This document shows positions 45,081 through 53,639 of a stretch of 64,000 nucleotides of DNA, piece after piece. The translations under genes and the position numbers were made by a program. Position 1 is the first letter of the stretch; every line of letters starts with the position of its first letter. This DNA comes from Pedobacter namyangjuensis (lineage in GTDB: Bacteria; Bacteroidota; Bacteroidia; Sphingobacteriales; Sphingobacteriaceae): NCBI RefSeq assembly GCF_003313325.1, contig NZ_QMHQ01000006.1:1-64000 (forward strand). The letters are read 5' to 3'. A model generated the notes under the pieces. It was not told the DNA's origin. It did not search any database and worked only from the letters and a program-made list of their open reading frames with translations.

Positions 45081-46160
45081 CTACAATTTGTCGTTAGCGT
45101 TAATGCAATTCAAATCTTCGAAAGCAGCGGTTAAGCGTTTAACAAACTCTTCTTCGCCTTTACGCAACCAAACACGTGGATCGTAGAATTTTTTGTTAGG
45201 TTTATCTTCGCCATCTGGGTTACCAATCTGACCTTGCAAATAAGCTTCGTTAGTTTTGTAGAAATCTAAAATACCTTGCCAAAATGCCCATTGCATATCT
45301 GTATCAATGTTCATTTTAATTGCACCGTAAGAAATAGCTTCTCTAATTTCTTCCTGAGAAGAACCAGAACCACCATGGAATACGAAGTTAATTGGCTTTT
45401 CTGCAGTTAAATTAAATTTCTCTTTGATAAAATCTTGTGAGTTTTTTAAAATTACTGGTTGTAATTTAACGTTACCTGGCTTGTAAACACCGTGTACGTT
45501 ACCAAAAGCAGCAGCAACAGTAAATCTGTCGCTCACTTTGCTCAACTCTTCGTAAGCATAAGCTACTTCGCTAGGTTGTGTATATAATTTAGAGCTATCA
45601 ACATCGCTGTTATCAACGCCATCTTCTTCGCCACCTGTAACACCTAATTCAATTTCAATTGTCATACCCATTTTGCTCATACGCTCAAAGTATTTAGCAG
45701 AAATTTCCATGTTTTCTTCAATAGGTTCTTCAGAAAGATCTAACATGTGCGAAGAAAAAAGTGGTTTACCTGTTTCTGCGAAGAATTTTTCGCCATGATC
45801 TAAAAGACCATCAATCCAAGGTAACAACTTTTTAGCAGCGTGGTCTGTATGCAAAACAACAGCTACACCATAGTGCTCTGCCAATAAATGAACGTGTTTT
45901 GCTGCAGAAACTGCACCTAATACGCAGGCGTTTAAATTATCGTTATTTAAAGTTTTACCTGCATAAAACTGTGCTCCACCGTTAGAAAGTTGAATCATTA
46001 CCGGCGAGTTTACCGCCTTTGCTGTTTCCATTACTGCATTAATAGTGTTGGTACCTGTTACGTTTACCGCTGGTAATGCAAATTGATGTTTTTTAGCCTG
46101 CTCAAATAATTCCTGAACGGCTTCTCCGTAAATTACGCCTTTATAGCCTTTTAAACTCAT
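45081..46160 (-). CDS. fbaA: class II fructose-bisphosphate aldolase
   Basis: A 359-residue zinc-dependent aldolase that splits fructose-1,6-bisphosphate in glycolysis. Visible: the N-terminal AVNVTGTNTINAVMETAK, the zinc-binding VVLHTDHAAKKLLPWID (catalytic Asp and His), AFGNVHGVYKPGNVKL (zinc His), VFHGGSGSSQEEIREA and MNIDTDMQWAFW. The sequence and length correspond to the class IIA, E. coli FbaA-like form. It is divergent from accD and has its own terminator. Confidence 0.97.
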   Translation of the reverse strand: MSLKGYKGVIYGEAVQELFEQAKKHQFALPAVNVTGTNTINAVMETAKAVNSPVMIQLSNGGAQFYAGKTLNNDNLNACVLGAVSAAKHVHLLAEHYGVAVVLHTDHAAKKLLPWIDGLLDHGEKFFAETGKPLFSSHMLDLSEEPIEENMEISAKYFERMSKMGMTIEIELGVTGGEEDGVDNSDVDSSKLYTQPSEVAYAYEELSKVSDRFTVAAAFGNVHGVYKPGNVKLQPVILKNSQDFIKEKFNLTAEKPINFVFHGGSGSSQEEIREAISYGAIKMNIDTDMQWAFWQGILDFYKTNEAYLQGQIGNPDGEDKPNKKFYDPRVWLRKGEEEFVKRLTAAFEDLNCINANDKL

Positions 46161-46314
46161 TATTATTATGTTTTGTATCCGTCGAAGTTATAAAAAATAT
46201 TGTAGTTTTCAGTATCAAAACCAGAGTTTCGCTTTTGAACCGATAATTGTAACTGTAAACTGACAAGTCTAAAAAAAAAATCGTTTCTTTGTACTCGCAT
46301 TTTTAAAACGTAAC

Positions 46315-47160
46315 ATGAGTTGGTTTAAGAGAGAAAAAAAGGGTATTAGTACAACTACCGAAGAAAAGAAAGAAGCACCAGATGGTTTGTGGAATAAGTG
46401 CCCAAATTGCAAAAAAGCACTCCATAGCGCAGATTTAACAGAAAACAAATATGTTTGCCAATACTGCGACTACCATTTAAGAATTGGTTCTAAAGAATAT
46501 TTTCAAGTTCTTTTTGATAATAACGAGTTTACAGAACTTTTCGCTAACCTAACCTCGGGCGATCCGCTGAACTTTAACGACAACAAACCATACACCGAGC
46601 GCATTGTAGAAAGCCAAAACAAAACAGGCTTAAAAGATGCCATTAGAGCTGCACACGGAAAGGTTGACGGGCAGGATTTAATGGTTGCTTGTATGGATTT
46701 TGCCTTCATCGGCGGTTCTATGGGTTCGGTAGTGGGCGAAAAAATTGCTCGTTCTATTGATTATAGCTTAAAACATAAAGTTCCGTTTTTGATGATTTCT
46801 AAATCGGGCGGTGCAAGAATGATGGAAGCTGCATTTTCGTTAATGCAAATGGCCAAAACATCGGCAAAGTTGGCCTTATTGGCCCAAGCTAAAATCCCAT
46901 ACATATCGTTATTAACCGATCCTACTACAGGTGGTGTAACGGCTTCTTACGCTATGTTGGGCGATATAAATATTGCAGAACCAGGTGCTTTAATCGGCTT
47001 TGCTGGTCCTCGTGTAATTAAAGAAACCATTAAAAAAGATTTGCCTAAAGGTTTCCAAACTTCTGAGTTTGTTTTAGAACACGGATTTTTAGATTTTATT
47101 GTCGACAGAAGACAAATGAAAGCGAAGTTGGCAACTTTCTTAAAAATGATGAAAAACTAA
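46315..47160 (+). CDS. accD: acetyl-CoA carboxylase carboxyltransferase subunit beta
   Basis: A 281-residue subunit that, with AccA, transfers the carboxyl group from biotin to acetyl-CoA, giving malonyl-CoA for fatty acid synthesis. The four zinc-ribbon cysteines are C29 and C32 (WNKCPNCKKAL) and C48 and C51 (VCQYCDYHL). The crotonase-like core has FIGGSMGSVVGEKI, SKSGGARMMEAAFSLMQM and TDPTTGGVTASYAMLGDI. Length is as in E. coli. The gene stands alone here; accA is not in the window. Confidence 0.97.
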   Translation: MSWFKREKKGISTTTEEKKEAPDGLWNKCPNCKKALHSADLTENKYVCQYCDYHLRIGSKEYFQVLFDNNEFTELFANLTSGDPLNFNDNKPYTERIVESQNKTGLKDAIRAAHGKVDGQDLMVACMDFAFIGGSMGSVVGEKIARSIDYSLKHKVPFLMISKSGGARMMEAAFSLMQMAKTSAKLALLAQAKIPYISLLTDPTTGGVTASYAMLGDINIAEPGALIGFAGPRVIKETIKKDLPKGFQTSEFVLEHGFLDFIVDRRQMKAKLATFLKMMKN

Positions 47161-47305
47161 ATTGGTTGTTTAGTTGATTTGGTTTTTGGTTGCTTAGACT
47201 TTGTTATTTATTTTACAAATGTTCAGCAAAGCGAATCCCAATCTATCGATAAACCAATAATACTAATCATATTTGAAAAGCAGGGCTTGAAATTCTTAGG
47301 AAGGT

Positions 47306-47368
47306 CAGTCCTGCTTTTTGCTTTACTCTCCCGATGTAAAATCGGGATTCGTGCTCGCTCCAATCAGG
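47306..47368. repeat. REP-like palindromic element
   Basis: CAGTCCTGCTTT, hairpin CCCGAT (loop GTAAA) ATCGGG, then CGTGCTCGCTCCAATCAGG. It has the same order of blocks as the element at 10673-10735. The gap 47161-47553 holds no credible gene. Confidence 0.5.
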
Positions 47369-47553
47369 TTTATTTTGCAATTACTGTGCAAATAGCTTTA
47401 GTTGCAAAACGTTTAGGTTAACATGCAAAACATTAAGATCCATAAGATTTAATGTATCTTCATTTCTACGGGTTTAAAAAATTACACAGATACTTCAGTG
47501 TAACTTAAACCATTGTTTTACAATCTAAATACCAAACTTAGAGCTAAACGACA

Positions 47554-48006
47554 ATGAAAAAACTACTACTCTTATTTTTTTGCATTACGGCTTCTATTTA
47601 CGCAAAAGCCCAAAAACCAAATCCAGATTATGATGCCGAATTAGCCAAAAAATACGAAGCTGATGACTACGGCATGAAAAAATATGTTTTAGTAATGCTT
47701 AAAACGGGTAGCAATACCACATCCACCAAAGCAGAAAATGATACCGCTTTTGCCGGGCACATGGCCAATATGGGTAAACTGGTAAAGGAGAACAAACTGG
47801 TTGTTGCTGGTCCGTTGGGCAAAAATGACAAGAACTACCGAGGTATTTTTATCCTTAATGTTAAAACCATTGATGAGGCTAAACGGATCCTAGCTACAGA
47901 CCCAGCAGTTAAAGCAAATCTTTTAGATACCGATTTGTTCGAATGGTATGGTTCTGCCGCCTTGGCGGCATATCTTGGTACGAGCGAAAAGGTAGGGAAG
48001 TTTTAA
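47554..48006 (+). CDS. secreted YciI-like protein
   Basis: A 150-residue protein with a signal peptide (LLLLFFCITASIYAKAQ, cleavage near A|QK). The mature part has a YciI-type ferredoxin-like fold: YVLVMLKTGSNT, HMANMGKLVKENKLVVAGPLG and RGIFILNVKTIDEAKRILATDPAV. In Bacteroidota such exported YciI relatives are common, with no known reaction. It is the last ordinary gene before the cassette cluster. Confidence 0.85.
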   Translation: MKKLLLLFFCITASIYAKAQKPNPDYDAELAKKYEADDYGMKKYVLVMLKTGSNTTSTKAENDTAFAGHMANMGKLVKENKLVVAGPLGKNDKNYRGIFILNVKTIDEAKRILATDPAVKANLLDTDLFEWYGSAALAAYLGTSEKVGKF

Positions 48007-48101
48007 TCTAATTCACGTAGTTGATTGATATTTCTGTAGGCTTTAAAGCTAATATTCCGTTGGGTTTAATAACATTTTTTTCAGTAATAAACGATTTTAA
48101 A

Positions 48102-48123
48102 CGTTTATATTCGGGTATAAACG
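48102..48123 (+). promoter_or_regulatory. perfect hairpin upstream of the first cassette
   Basis: CGTTTATA (48102-48109), loop TTCGGG, TATAAACG (48116-48123): an 8-bp perfect stem, with no T-run. It ends 22 bases before the first cassette border at 48146. A perfect palindrome GCTTTAAAGC lies at 48040-48049. The function is unknown; a promoter, or part of a recombination platform, is possible. Confidence 0.45.
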
Positions 48124-48160
48124 GATAAGTTGCACCAATCCGCGAGTTAGCTGTGATTGT

Positions 48161-49039
48161 ATGAAACGACTACCCATAATAATATTACTTATTTTAATCT
48201 CTTGTTCTGGAACAGTGAAAAATAACCTAAATGACAAAAAAACAATGAAATTTAACGAGACTGAAATTTTAGAACAGTTGGACTTGGCTTTTAATGGAGA
48301 ACCAAGTAAATATTATCCAAGTGGACTACCAGAAGATATCAAATACAACTTTTTTCTTGACCTTGAACACGGTTACTGTGAGACCGCGGGAAACAGAATT
48401 CATTTATACGCAGATTCAACAAGATGGATTGTGGTTTTTGAAAAAAGCGGTTATCAAAATCGAGGAACTTCTGCGGAAATAGAATTAGACTATATTGGAA
48501 ACTGTGTTGACTATCCAGTTGACAAATATCCTGAACGGAATTATATTACAAATGCAAACAATATAATTCTAATTGATCCAACAGAATTCGAAAGGATTGA
48601 AAACAAAGATGGCGAAGAAATGGAGACATTTGAACTAATTGGACAAAATATTAAAGAAATTAAAATCCGAGACAATGGTGTTAAATTTGACAACGACCAT
48701 AAAAATTATGAAAAACTAGGAATTGATATACGAGATTATGACAATCCTAAAAACCTAATTGGTTTTGGAGACTTTATCAGATATTTACACGAAACAAATC
48801 CATCGCTAATCAGTGCGACTGAAGAGGAAATTCGGAAACATATTCCGAAAGACATTCCAAAACTTATGACAATTGACGAGTTTCATTTTGTAAGTCCTTA
48901 CGACAAAACAAATCCACCAAGCCAACAAGAAACTTACCAATTAATTGCAAAGATTTTGACAACAAAAAATATAACAAATTGGAAACCTACACAAAAACCA
49001 AATAATAGTTGGAAAAATTGGGAATCTGGACATTTATAA
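48161..49039 (+). CDS. cassette 1: hypothetical lipoprotein
   Basis: A 292-residue protein starting MKRLPIIILLILISCSG, a lipoprotein signal with the lipid-bearing Cys at 15. The mature part contains a conserved-looking block, FFLDLEHGYCETAGNRIHLY followed by ADSTRWIVVFEKSGYQNRG and EIELDYIGNC, then a mainly charged second half. I recognise this as a type of protein found as scattered single genes in Bacteroidota, but cannot give a function. It is the first cassette: GTTAGCTGTG sits just before it (48146) and the exact complement CACAGCTAAC follows (49054). Confidence 0.75.
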   Translation: MKRLPIIILLILISCSGTVKNNLNDKKTMKFNETEILEQLDLAFNGEPSKYYPSGLPEDIKYNFFLDLEHGYCETAGNRIHLYADSTRWIVVFEKSGYQNRGTSAEIELDYIGNCVDYPVDKYPERNYITNANNIILIDPTEFERIENKDGEEMETFELIGQNIKEIKIRDNGVKFDNDHKNYEKLGIDIRDYDNPKNLIGFGDFIRYLHETNPSLISATEEEIRKHIPKDIPKLMTIDEFHFVSPYDKTNPPSQQETYQLIAKILTTKNITNWKPTQKPNNSWKNWESGHL

Positions 49040-49053
49040 AAGCTAAAAACAAC

Positions 49054-49190
49054 CACAGCTAACAGGGGCTTTACAATAGTGGGGCGAAACTGCAAAGTTC
49101 AACGGTTGTTCTCCGATTCAACTTTTGTGCAAAATTAAAGATTTGTGCTTCGATTGCCCCAACATCGCAAAGCCCCGAAACGTTGGTGGC
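49054..49190 (+). repeat. attC-like site 1
   Basis: The site runs from CACAGCTAAC to CGAAACGTTGGTGGC. Outer arms AGGGGCTTTACAATAGTGGGG and CCCCAACATCGCAAAGCCCC are complementary with a few mismatches. An extra GAAAC lies between the right arm and the GTT core but not in the left arm, an asymmetry like the extrahelical bases of true attC sites. Confidence 0.7.
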
Positions 49191-49223
49191 AAGCGTAAAA
49201 CGACACCCTTTAAATTTTCAACT

Positions 49224-49520
49224 ATGCCAGACAAAAGCGAAAAAGAAAGACGAAAACAAATAATGGACGACCTTAAAAAAAAGTCTGACCAAGAATTTGA
49301 AAGTAACCTTCCAATGGACAGGCAAACTTTTCAAAATTTATTTGATTATTTAGACAATAAACTAACAGACAAAAATTGTGACGACACCAATAGTTTGACA
49401 AAGGCTTTTTTGACGCAATCAAAAATTCTAAACGTAGATGAAGTTTTAGAGTGGCTATCTGAACACGGTGGATATTGCGACTGTGGAATTTTGGCAAACG
49501 TTGAAGAACAATTTGAGTAG
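49224..49520 (+). CDS. cassette 2, first gene: DUF2695-like protein
   Basis: A 98-residue soluble protein. A charged N-terminal helix (KSEKERRKQIMDDLKKKSDQ) precedes the conserved C-terminus KILNVDEVLEWLSEHGGYCD with CGILANVEEQ, which resembles DUF2695 proteins (the GGYCDCxxLxNVE signature). Function is unknown. The ATG at 49224 is preferred to the upstream TTG-type start in the same frame at 49125, which would lie within the attC-like site. The next gene begins two bases after its stop, so this cassette carries two genes. Confidence 0.75.
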   Translation: MPDKSEKERRKQIMDDLKKKSDQEFESNLPMDRQTFQNLFDYLDNKLTDKNCDDTNSLTKAFLTQSKILNVDEVLEWLSEHGGYCDCGILANVEEQFE

Positions 49521-49521
49521 T

Positions 49522-49944
49522 ATGGAACCATTTGAAAAAATACTTTCAAAATATGAATTTGTCAAACGAACTGACAAACCAAAGACAGCTTTTGAAGATG
49601 TTGAAAAAATAATAAACTTCAAACTACCTGACGATTACAAAGCTTTTGCTTTAAATTATTTAGAATTTGAAGATTTCATCGGAGCAGAAAATGTAAGACT
49701 TTGGGACTTTGACGAAATAATAGAAATTAATAATGACTATCAAATTTTTAAATATTTACCCAAGACATTAGGAATTGGTGGAAATGGTGGTGGAGAATAT
49801 ATCGCAATTGAAGATTTGGGCGACAATAATTTACGAATTGTATTATCGCCTTTTATAATCGAGAAAGAAACTCATATCGAAATTGGCTCTTCATTTACGG
49901 ACTTTTTACAGCGATTAGAAAATGGCAAAGAGTGGTTCGACTAA
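49522..49944 (+). CDS. cassette 2, second gene: SMI1/KNR4 (SUKH) family protein
   Basis: A 140-residue protein of the SUKH superfamily. It has FEDVEKIINFKLPDDYKAFA followed by LWDFDEIIEINNDYQIFKYL, GIGGNGGGEYIAIED and SSFTDFLQRLENG, the typical order of the SMI1/KNR4 fold. Bacterial SUKH proteins often act as immunity proteins against polymorphic toxins, so cognate-less immunity is a reasonable hypothesis; no toxin gene is beside it. The start at 49522 comes two bases after the previous stop (TAGTATG), implying coupled translation; the frame extends upstream to 49468 but inside the neighbour. Confidence 0.85.
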   Translation: MEPFEKILSKYEFVKRTDKPKTAFEDVEKIINFKLPDDYKAFALNYLEFEDFIGAENVRLWDFDEIIEINNDYQIFKYLPKTLGIGGNGGGEYIAIEDLGDNNLRIVLSPFIIEKETHIEIGSSFTDFLQRLENGKEWFD

Positions 49945-49952
49945 AAACGCCA

Positions 49953-50088
49953 GCCACCAACATCGGTTTGGCAATATGGCGGCTGAAGAGCTTCTATGAA
50001 ACATTTGTGCATGGTTCAACAGCAGTAATTCTATTGAACTTTTGTGCTAAAAATCCGCCACATCGCAAAGCCCCGAAACGTTAGTAGC
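49953..50088 (+). repeat. attC-like site 2
   Basis: The site starts GCCACCAAC, the exact complement of GTTGGTGGC at 49182, and ends CATCGCAAAGCCCCGAAAC then GTTAGTAGC. The arms pair GGTTTGGCAATATGGCGG with CCGCCACATCGCAAAGCC. It shares GTAATTCTATTGAAC and GCTAAAAATCC with the left-edge site at 112-245. Confidence 0.7.
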
Positions 50089-50126
50089 AAGCTTAGAAAG
50101 AAAAACCAAAAAACGAATTTTTAAAG

Positions 50127-50507
50127 ATGATAAAGATTATTTCAAGTCCGAATTGTGGAAATTCACCTAAAATGGAATTCTTGAAAGAATTTAATATTTT
50201 ATTTGCTAAAGGCGATATTGAAATTCTTGCAGAAAGTGTTATTGATGACATTATTTGGGATATTATTGGTGACAAAACAATCTCAGGAAAGAAAGATTAT
50301 GTTACAGAAATTACCAAAATGAAAAACAAAAAGATAACTGAACTAACACTGACACAAATTTTATCTCACGGCAAAGAAGGAGCTGTAAACGGAGTAATCA
50401 AAATGGAAGACGGAAAAAGAATTGCATTTTCTAACTTTTACCTATTCCAAGGAGCAAAAGGTGATAAAATAAAATATATAACTTCATATTTAATTAACAC
50501 TAATTAG
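50127..50507 (+). CDS. cassette 3: SnoaL/NTF2-like protein
   Basis: A 126-residue protein of cystatin-like NTF2 fold: KMEFLKEFNILFAKGDIEIL with VIDDIIWDIIGDKTISGKKD and VIKMEDGKRIAFSNFYLFQG is the SnoaL-like order of helices and strands. Such proteins serve as small-molecule binding or isomerase scaffolds; no catalytic dyad is diagnostic here. It is the sole gene of its cassette, bounded by GTTAGTAGCA (50080) and TGCTGCTAAC (50612), nine of ten bases complementary. Confidence 0.8.
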   Translation: MIKIISSPNCGNSPKMEFLKEFNILFAKGDIEILAESVIDDIIWDIIGDKTISGKKDYVTEITKMKNKKITELTLTQILSHGKEGAVNGVIKMEDGKRIAFSNFYLFQGAKGDKIKYITSYLINTN

Positions 50508-50611
50508 ATTTACAACAAAATCAAACAAGAAGCAATTTTAACAGCAAAACCCAAATGGGCATTTTTGAATATAGCCCAATTTCAAAATTTAGAACATAGT
50601 ACAAAAAAGCC

Positions 50612-50768
50612 TGCTGCTAACAAGGTATTGTCAAAAGAGGGGCTGAACGGCTTCGATTGGAAATTTGTTAAAAGTTCAACAGTTGTTCTCCGGTTCAACT
50701 TTTGTGCAAAATTGAAGATTTGTGCTTCTTTTGCCACACCATCGCAAAGCCCCGAAACGTTAGGTGTA
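50612..50768 (+). repeat. attC-like site 3
   Basis: The site runs from TGCTGCTAAC to GAAACGTTAGGTGTA. Left arm AAGGTATTGTCAAAAGAGGGG and right arm GCCACACCATCGCAAAGCCCC pair less well than in site 1. The middle repeats AAAGTTCAACAGTTGTTCTC and TTCAACTTTTGTGCAAAATT, as in sites 1 and 5. Confidence 0.65.
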
Positions 50769-50810
50769 ATATCCCTTCGAACTTAACGCGTGGAAATAAT
50801 TAACCTGAAT

Positions 50811-51515
50811 ATGGAAAATACTTACAAGATAGATTTTGTGCATCAAGTAAAAAGCCTTAGATATGTACTTGTAGGCTTGATAGCGTTCATTATACTTTTT
50901 TATATAATGACTTATCACCAGAGCTTTACTCTCGAACTCGTCTTTTTTGTTTGTTTACCTATTCCGTTATTACTTTTTGGACCAGCAATCTACCTACACC
51001 TCAGCTATCTATTTGAAAATTACGGGGTTGTCTTGAGTGTTGACCATATTACTAAATCATTTGTATTAAAAAAAAATGGACATCGACACATCTACGAATT
51101 TTCTGACATCATTTCACTGGAACAGCACTTAGGAATTTATTATCGAGATAGGGTTGATCGAGCTGGAAGAAGAATAGCGCCTTGGACACCGTACGGCTAT
51201 TTGAACCTAAGATTAAAAGATGGACAGTACTTTAATTTGACTTGTATAATGGTCAACATACATAATCCCCCGTTTATGCCAACAGACACTTACTTCCGTT
51301 TCTTTCCTTATTCAAAACCTTCAAAGTCTCTTAGCGAAAAGAAAAAGCTTGCTATAGAAAATTTTAAAAATGAAGTGTCTCACTACAAGCAGAACTTCAG
51401 AGACTTGCCAAATCATCAACTTGAGGAGAAAATAAGGAACTATAAAACCTATTATAAAGCCTCTGTAGAAGCGTCAAGACAAATTTTAAAAAGCAGAAAA
51501 GAAATAAAACAATAA
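50811..51515 (+). CDS. cassette 4: two-helix membrane protein
   Basis: A 234-residue protein. Two membrane helices (about residues 20-38 and 47-68) are followed by a cytoplasmic part with a PH-like look (VLSVDHITKSFVLKKNGHRH, EFSDIISLEQHLG, YGYLNLRLKDGQYFNLTCI). The C-terminus is helical and charged. No family is named. The ATG at 50811 is chosen; a GTG at 50790 would extend the frame by seven residues. Its borders GTTAGGTGTA and TACACCTAAC are exact complements. Confidence 0.75.
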   Translation: MENTYKIDFVHQVKSLRYVLVGLIAFIILFYIMTYHQSFTLELVFFVCLPIPLLLFGPAIYLHLSYLFENYGVVLSVDHITKSFVLKKNGHRHIYEFSDIISLEQHLGIYYRDRVDRAGRRIAPWTPYGYLNLRLKDGQYFNLTCIMVNIHNPPFMPTDTYFRFFPYSKPSKSLSEKKKLAIENFKNEVSHYKQNFRDLPNHQLEEKIRNYKTYYKASVEASRQILKSRKEIKQ

Positions 51516-51518
51516 TAC

Positions 51519-51655
51519 TACACCTAACAACAGGTTCAAGTTAAGCATCGGGCGAAGTGCCTACACAATACTTTGAAGTTATTTATAGAGATTAGTAATA
51601 GATTTTGTTGCGCAAGTAATAAGGCTCAACTTAAACCTGCAAACCGTTAGCGGTA
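51519..51655 (+). repeat. attC-like site 4 (second arm family)
   Basis: Starts TACACCTAAC, the exact complement of GTTAGGTGTA at 50759, and ends AAACCGTTAGCGGTA. The arms are CAGGTTCAAGTTAAGC and GCTCAACTTAAACCTG, 14 of 16 paired. These arms differ from those of sites 1-3 and 5 but match site 6. Confidence 0.65.
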
Positions 51656-51675
51656 ACCAAAAACAGACAATCGAT

Positions 51676-52146
51676 ATGACACGAATTAACAACCTAGAAA
51701 CTCTACTTTCATCAGATGACACTACTGAAAGTATTATTGAATTGGACAACTTCATTTCAGAACTTTGTTCATACGGAGAAAATATGGACAAACTGACCGA
51801 ACCGCAGAAACAATTTTACTATAACCAATGCTTAGAAAGAGAGATTAACAATGGTGGATTTAATCAATATTTCATAAATTCAAGTGGAGACTTTGCTCAT
51901 CAGACAATTCAATCATTGATAGCAATTGGTGCTAACACGACAGCAGACATTTTACAAAAAGCTATTAACCAGTTTCCAGACAAAAAAGTTCCGCAGGACA
52001 GAAACGAAAGAATTGAAATAGTTGAACAGATTGAAGAAACGGCAACCGAAATTTGGGAAGAACTTGACGAAAAAGTCTTTGACTATGAAGACGACTTAAA
52101 TACTCTAAATCTCAGTTTTGTTAGACAACACAAATCCGACTTTTAA
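51676..52146 (+). CDS. cassette 5: DUF4375-like protein
   Basis: A 156-residue soluble protein. The central EREINNGGFNQYFINSSGDF with AHQTIQSLIAIGANTTADIL and AINQFPDKKVPQDRNER matches the DUF4375 pattern (a DMP19-like fold in which the NGGFxQYFxNSSG signature is conserved). Function is not known; relatives occur in bacterial accessory regions. Its borders are GTTAGCGGTA (51646) and TGCCGCTAAC (52189). Confidence 0.8.
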   Translation: MTRINNLETLLSSDDTTESIIELDNFISELCSYGENMDKLTEPQKQFYYNQCLEREINNGGFNQYFINSSGDFAHQTIQSLIAIGANTTADILQKAINQFPDKKVPQDRNERIEIVEQIEETATEIWEELDEKVFDYEDDLNTLNLSFVRQHKSDF

Positions 52147-52188
52147 TTTAAAAACTATAATCATTTGCAAACGGATTGACAACTTGGC

Positions 52189-52326
52189 TGCCGCTAACAA
52201 GAGTTTTGCAATAGTGGGGTAAAACTGAAAAGTTCAACTTTTGTTCTTCGATTTAACTTTTGTGCAAAATTGAAGATTTGTGCTTCGATTGCCCCACCAT
52301 CGCAAAGCCCCGAAACGTAATACGTA
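52189..52326 (+). repeat. attC-like site 5
   Basis: Begins TGCCGCTAAC and ends GCAAAGCCCCGAAACGTAATACGTA. Arms: GAGTTTTGCAATAGTGGGG and CCCCACCATCGCAAAGCCCC. The core is GTAATAC rather than GTTRRRY, which is a departure from the other sites. Confidence 0.65.
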
Positions 52327-52343
52327 ATTAAAGACACAGCTAA

Positions 52344-52847
52344 ATGACCCAAACGCTTCACAAAAATAAAACTCTATTTGACTTTATCGCTTACTACCAA
52401 ATTATTGGAGGACTTTACGGACTATATAGTATTACTGCACAGTTAGTAAAGCTAAATACTGTAAGTGGACTGGGTGTTATTGTTTACCTAATAATAATCG
52501 GATTATATTCATTTTCAATCTATTGCGGGAACTTAGTAAGACTTAAAAAAGAAAAGGGACTTCAAATAACTAAGTGGTGCCAATTGACACAATTATTCCA
52601 ATTTAATATTTCAGGTGTAGCTTTTTGGTATATTTCTGGATTCGGTGTTTCACTTGGTTACGGAAAGGCAGATGATTTAATTCAATTTCTTTACTTGAAT
52701 TTATCATCAATGTATTTTAAATACAATCTGAAAGATACGGAAGATTTTTATTTCTTCATTAACCTTATACCAATTGCTCTCATATTTCTTGCTGAAAAAC
52801 TACAAAAGAAAATACAAAATGAAAACAAAATCGATAACTACGTATAA
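52344..52847 (+). CDS. cassette 6: four-helix membrane protein
   Basis: A 167-residue protein with about four hydrophobic segments (roughly 14-32, 42-62, 88-108, 138-156), probably integral to the inner membrane. No motif or family recognised. It lies between GTAATACGTA (52317) and TACGTATAATAAC (52839), which pair over TACGTAT with two extra bases in between. Confidence 0.72.
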   Translation: MTQTLHKNKTLFDFIAYYQIIGGLYGLYSITAQLVKLNTVSGLGVIVYLIIIGLYSFSIYCGNLVRLKKEKGLQITKWCQLTQLFQFNISGVAFWYISGFGVSLGYGKADDLIQFLYLNLSSMYFKYNLKDTEDFYFFINLIPIALIFLAEKLQKKIQNENKIDNYV

Positions 52848-53015
52848 TAACAGGTTTAAGTTAAGCCTCGGGCGAAGTAAGAACTCGATAATTTGAAGTT
52901 ATTTATTTAGTTTAGTGTTATAGTTTTTTTTATACAAGTATTAGGCTAACTCAAATTCAAGCCATATATCGAGTCTCAAACTTCGCGAAGGCTTAAACCT
53001 TTAACGATCAGCTGA
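52839..53015 (+). repeat. attC-like site 6 (second arm family)
   Basis: Arms CAGGTTTAAGTTAAGCCTCG with GCGAAG, and CTTCGCGAAGGCTTAAACCT. The left arm is nearly identical to that of site 4. The right core reads CGATCAGCTG instead of CGTTAGCGG, so it is decayed. Confidence 0.6.
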
Positions 53016-53051
53016 GGAAAACCTAAACAGGGAACATATCAAAATAAGAAA

Positions 53052-53624
53052 ATGGAAGTAGCAATAGGTTTCGTATTTGAACTAATAAAAATTTTTATAC
53101 TTAGTTGCATTTATGCCTCCTTGGTGCTACTGACTCTCAAAATAATCGGAAGTTACACGCATGGTAGCTGGTGCTACAGAGTCTCGAGAAACAAATTACA
53201 GCTTTGGTTGTCAAGCGGTTTTTTAATTTCAATAGGGCTTTTTATATTTATGTTTACTTTTTATGGCGACCATGGGCTTGGCGACAGTGCTAGAATTCCT
53301 GTCGGACATTGGCGTGAGATACTAGAAACAAATGGAAGTTTAGCATATATCCAAAAAGAAGGAAGAGGAAGTATGTTAGTAATTGACAAGTTTTTAATCG
53401 CAGACGATTACGTATACGGGTTGACAAGTGATGTGAATGAACATTATAATGGAAAATATTTCATTTACGACTTAGCGAATAATAACATAAAAACCTTCGA
53501 AGAAATAAATGGATATTTAAATTCTTTAATCGCTAAAAACCTGAACGAAACCGCGGAATATAAAAACTTTGATTATCATTATAGACAGTATTGGCACGGA
53601 TGGAGGTTCTGGATTTTACCTTAA
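53052..53624 (+). CDS. cassette 7: hypothetical membrane protein
   Basis: A 190-residue protein with two membrane helices (about 5-33 and 54-76) followed by a non-cytoplasmic or cytoplasmic polar domain with LVIDKFLIADDYVYGLTSDV and KYFIYDLANNNIKTFEE. No family recognised. The expected complementary ends are not found here, so its borders have decayed or it is not an intact cassette. Confidence 0.72.
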   Translation: MEVAIGFVFELIKIFILSCIYASLVLLTLKIIGSYTHGSWCYRVSRNKLQLWLSSGFLISIGLFIFMFTFYGDHGLGDSARIPVGHWREILETNGSLAYIQKEGRGSMLVIDKFLIADDYVYGLTSDVNEHYNGKYFIYDLANNNIKTFEEINGYLNSLIAKNLNETAEYKNFDYHYRQYWHGWRFWILP

Positions 53625-53639
53625 ATAAGAGTATTTAAA

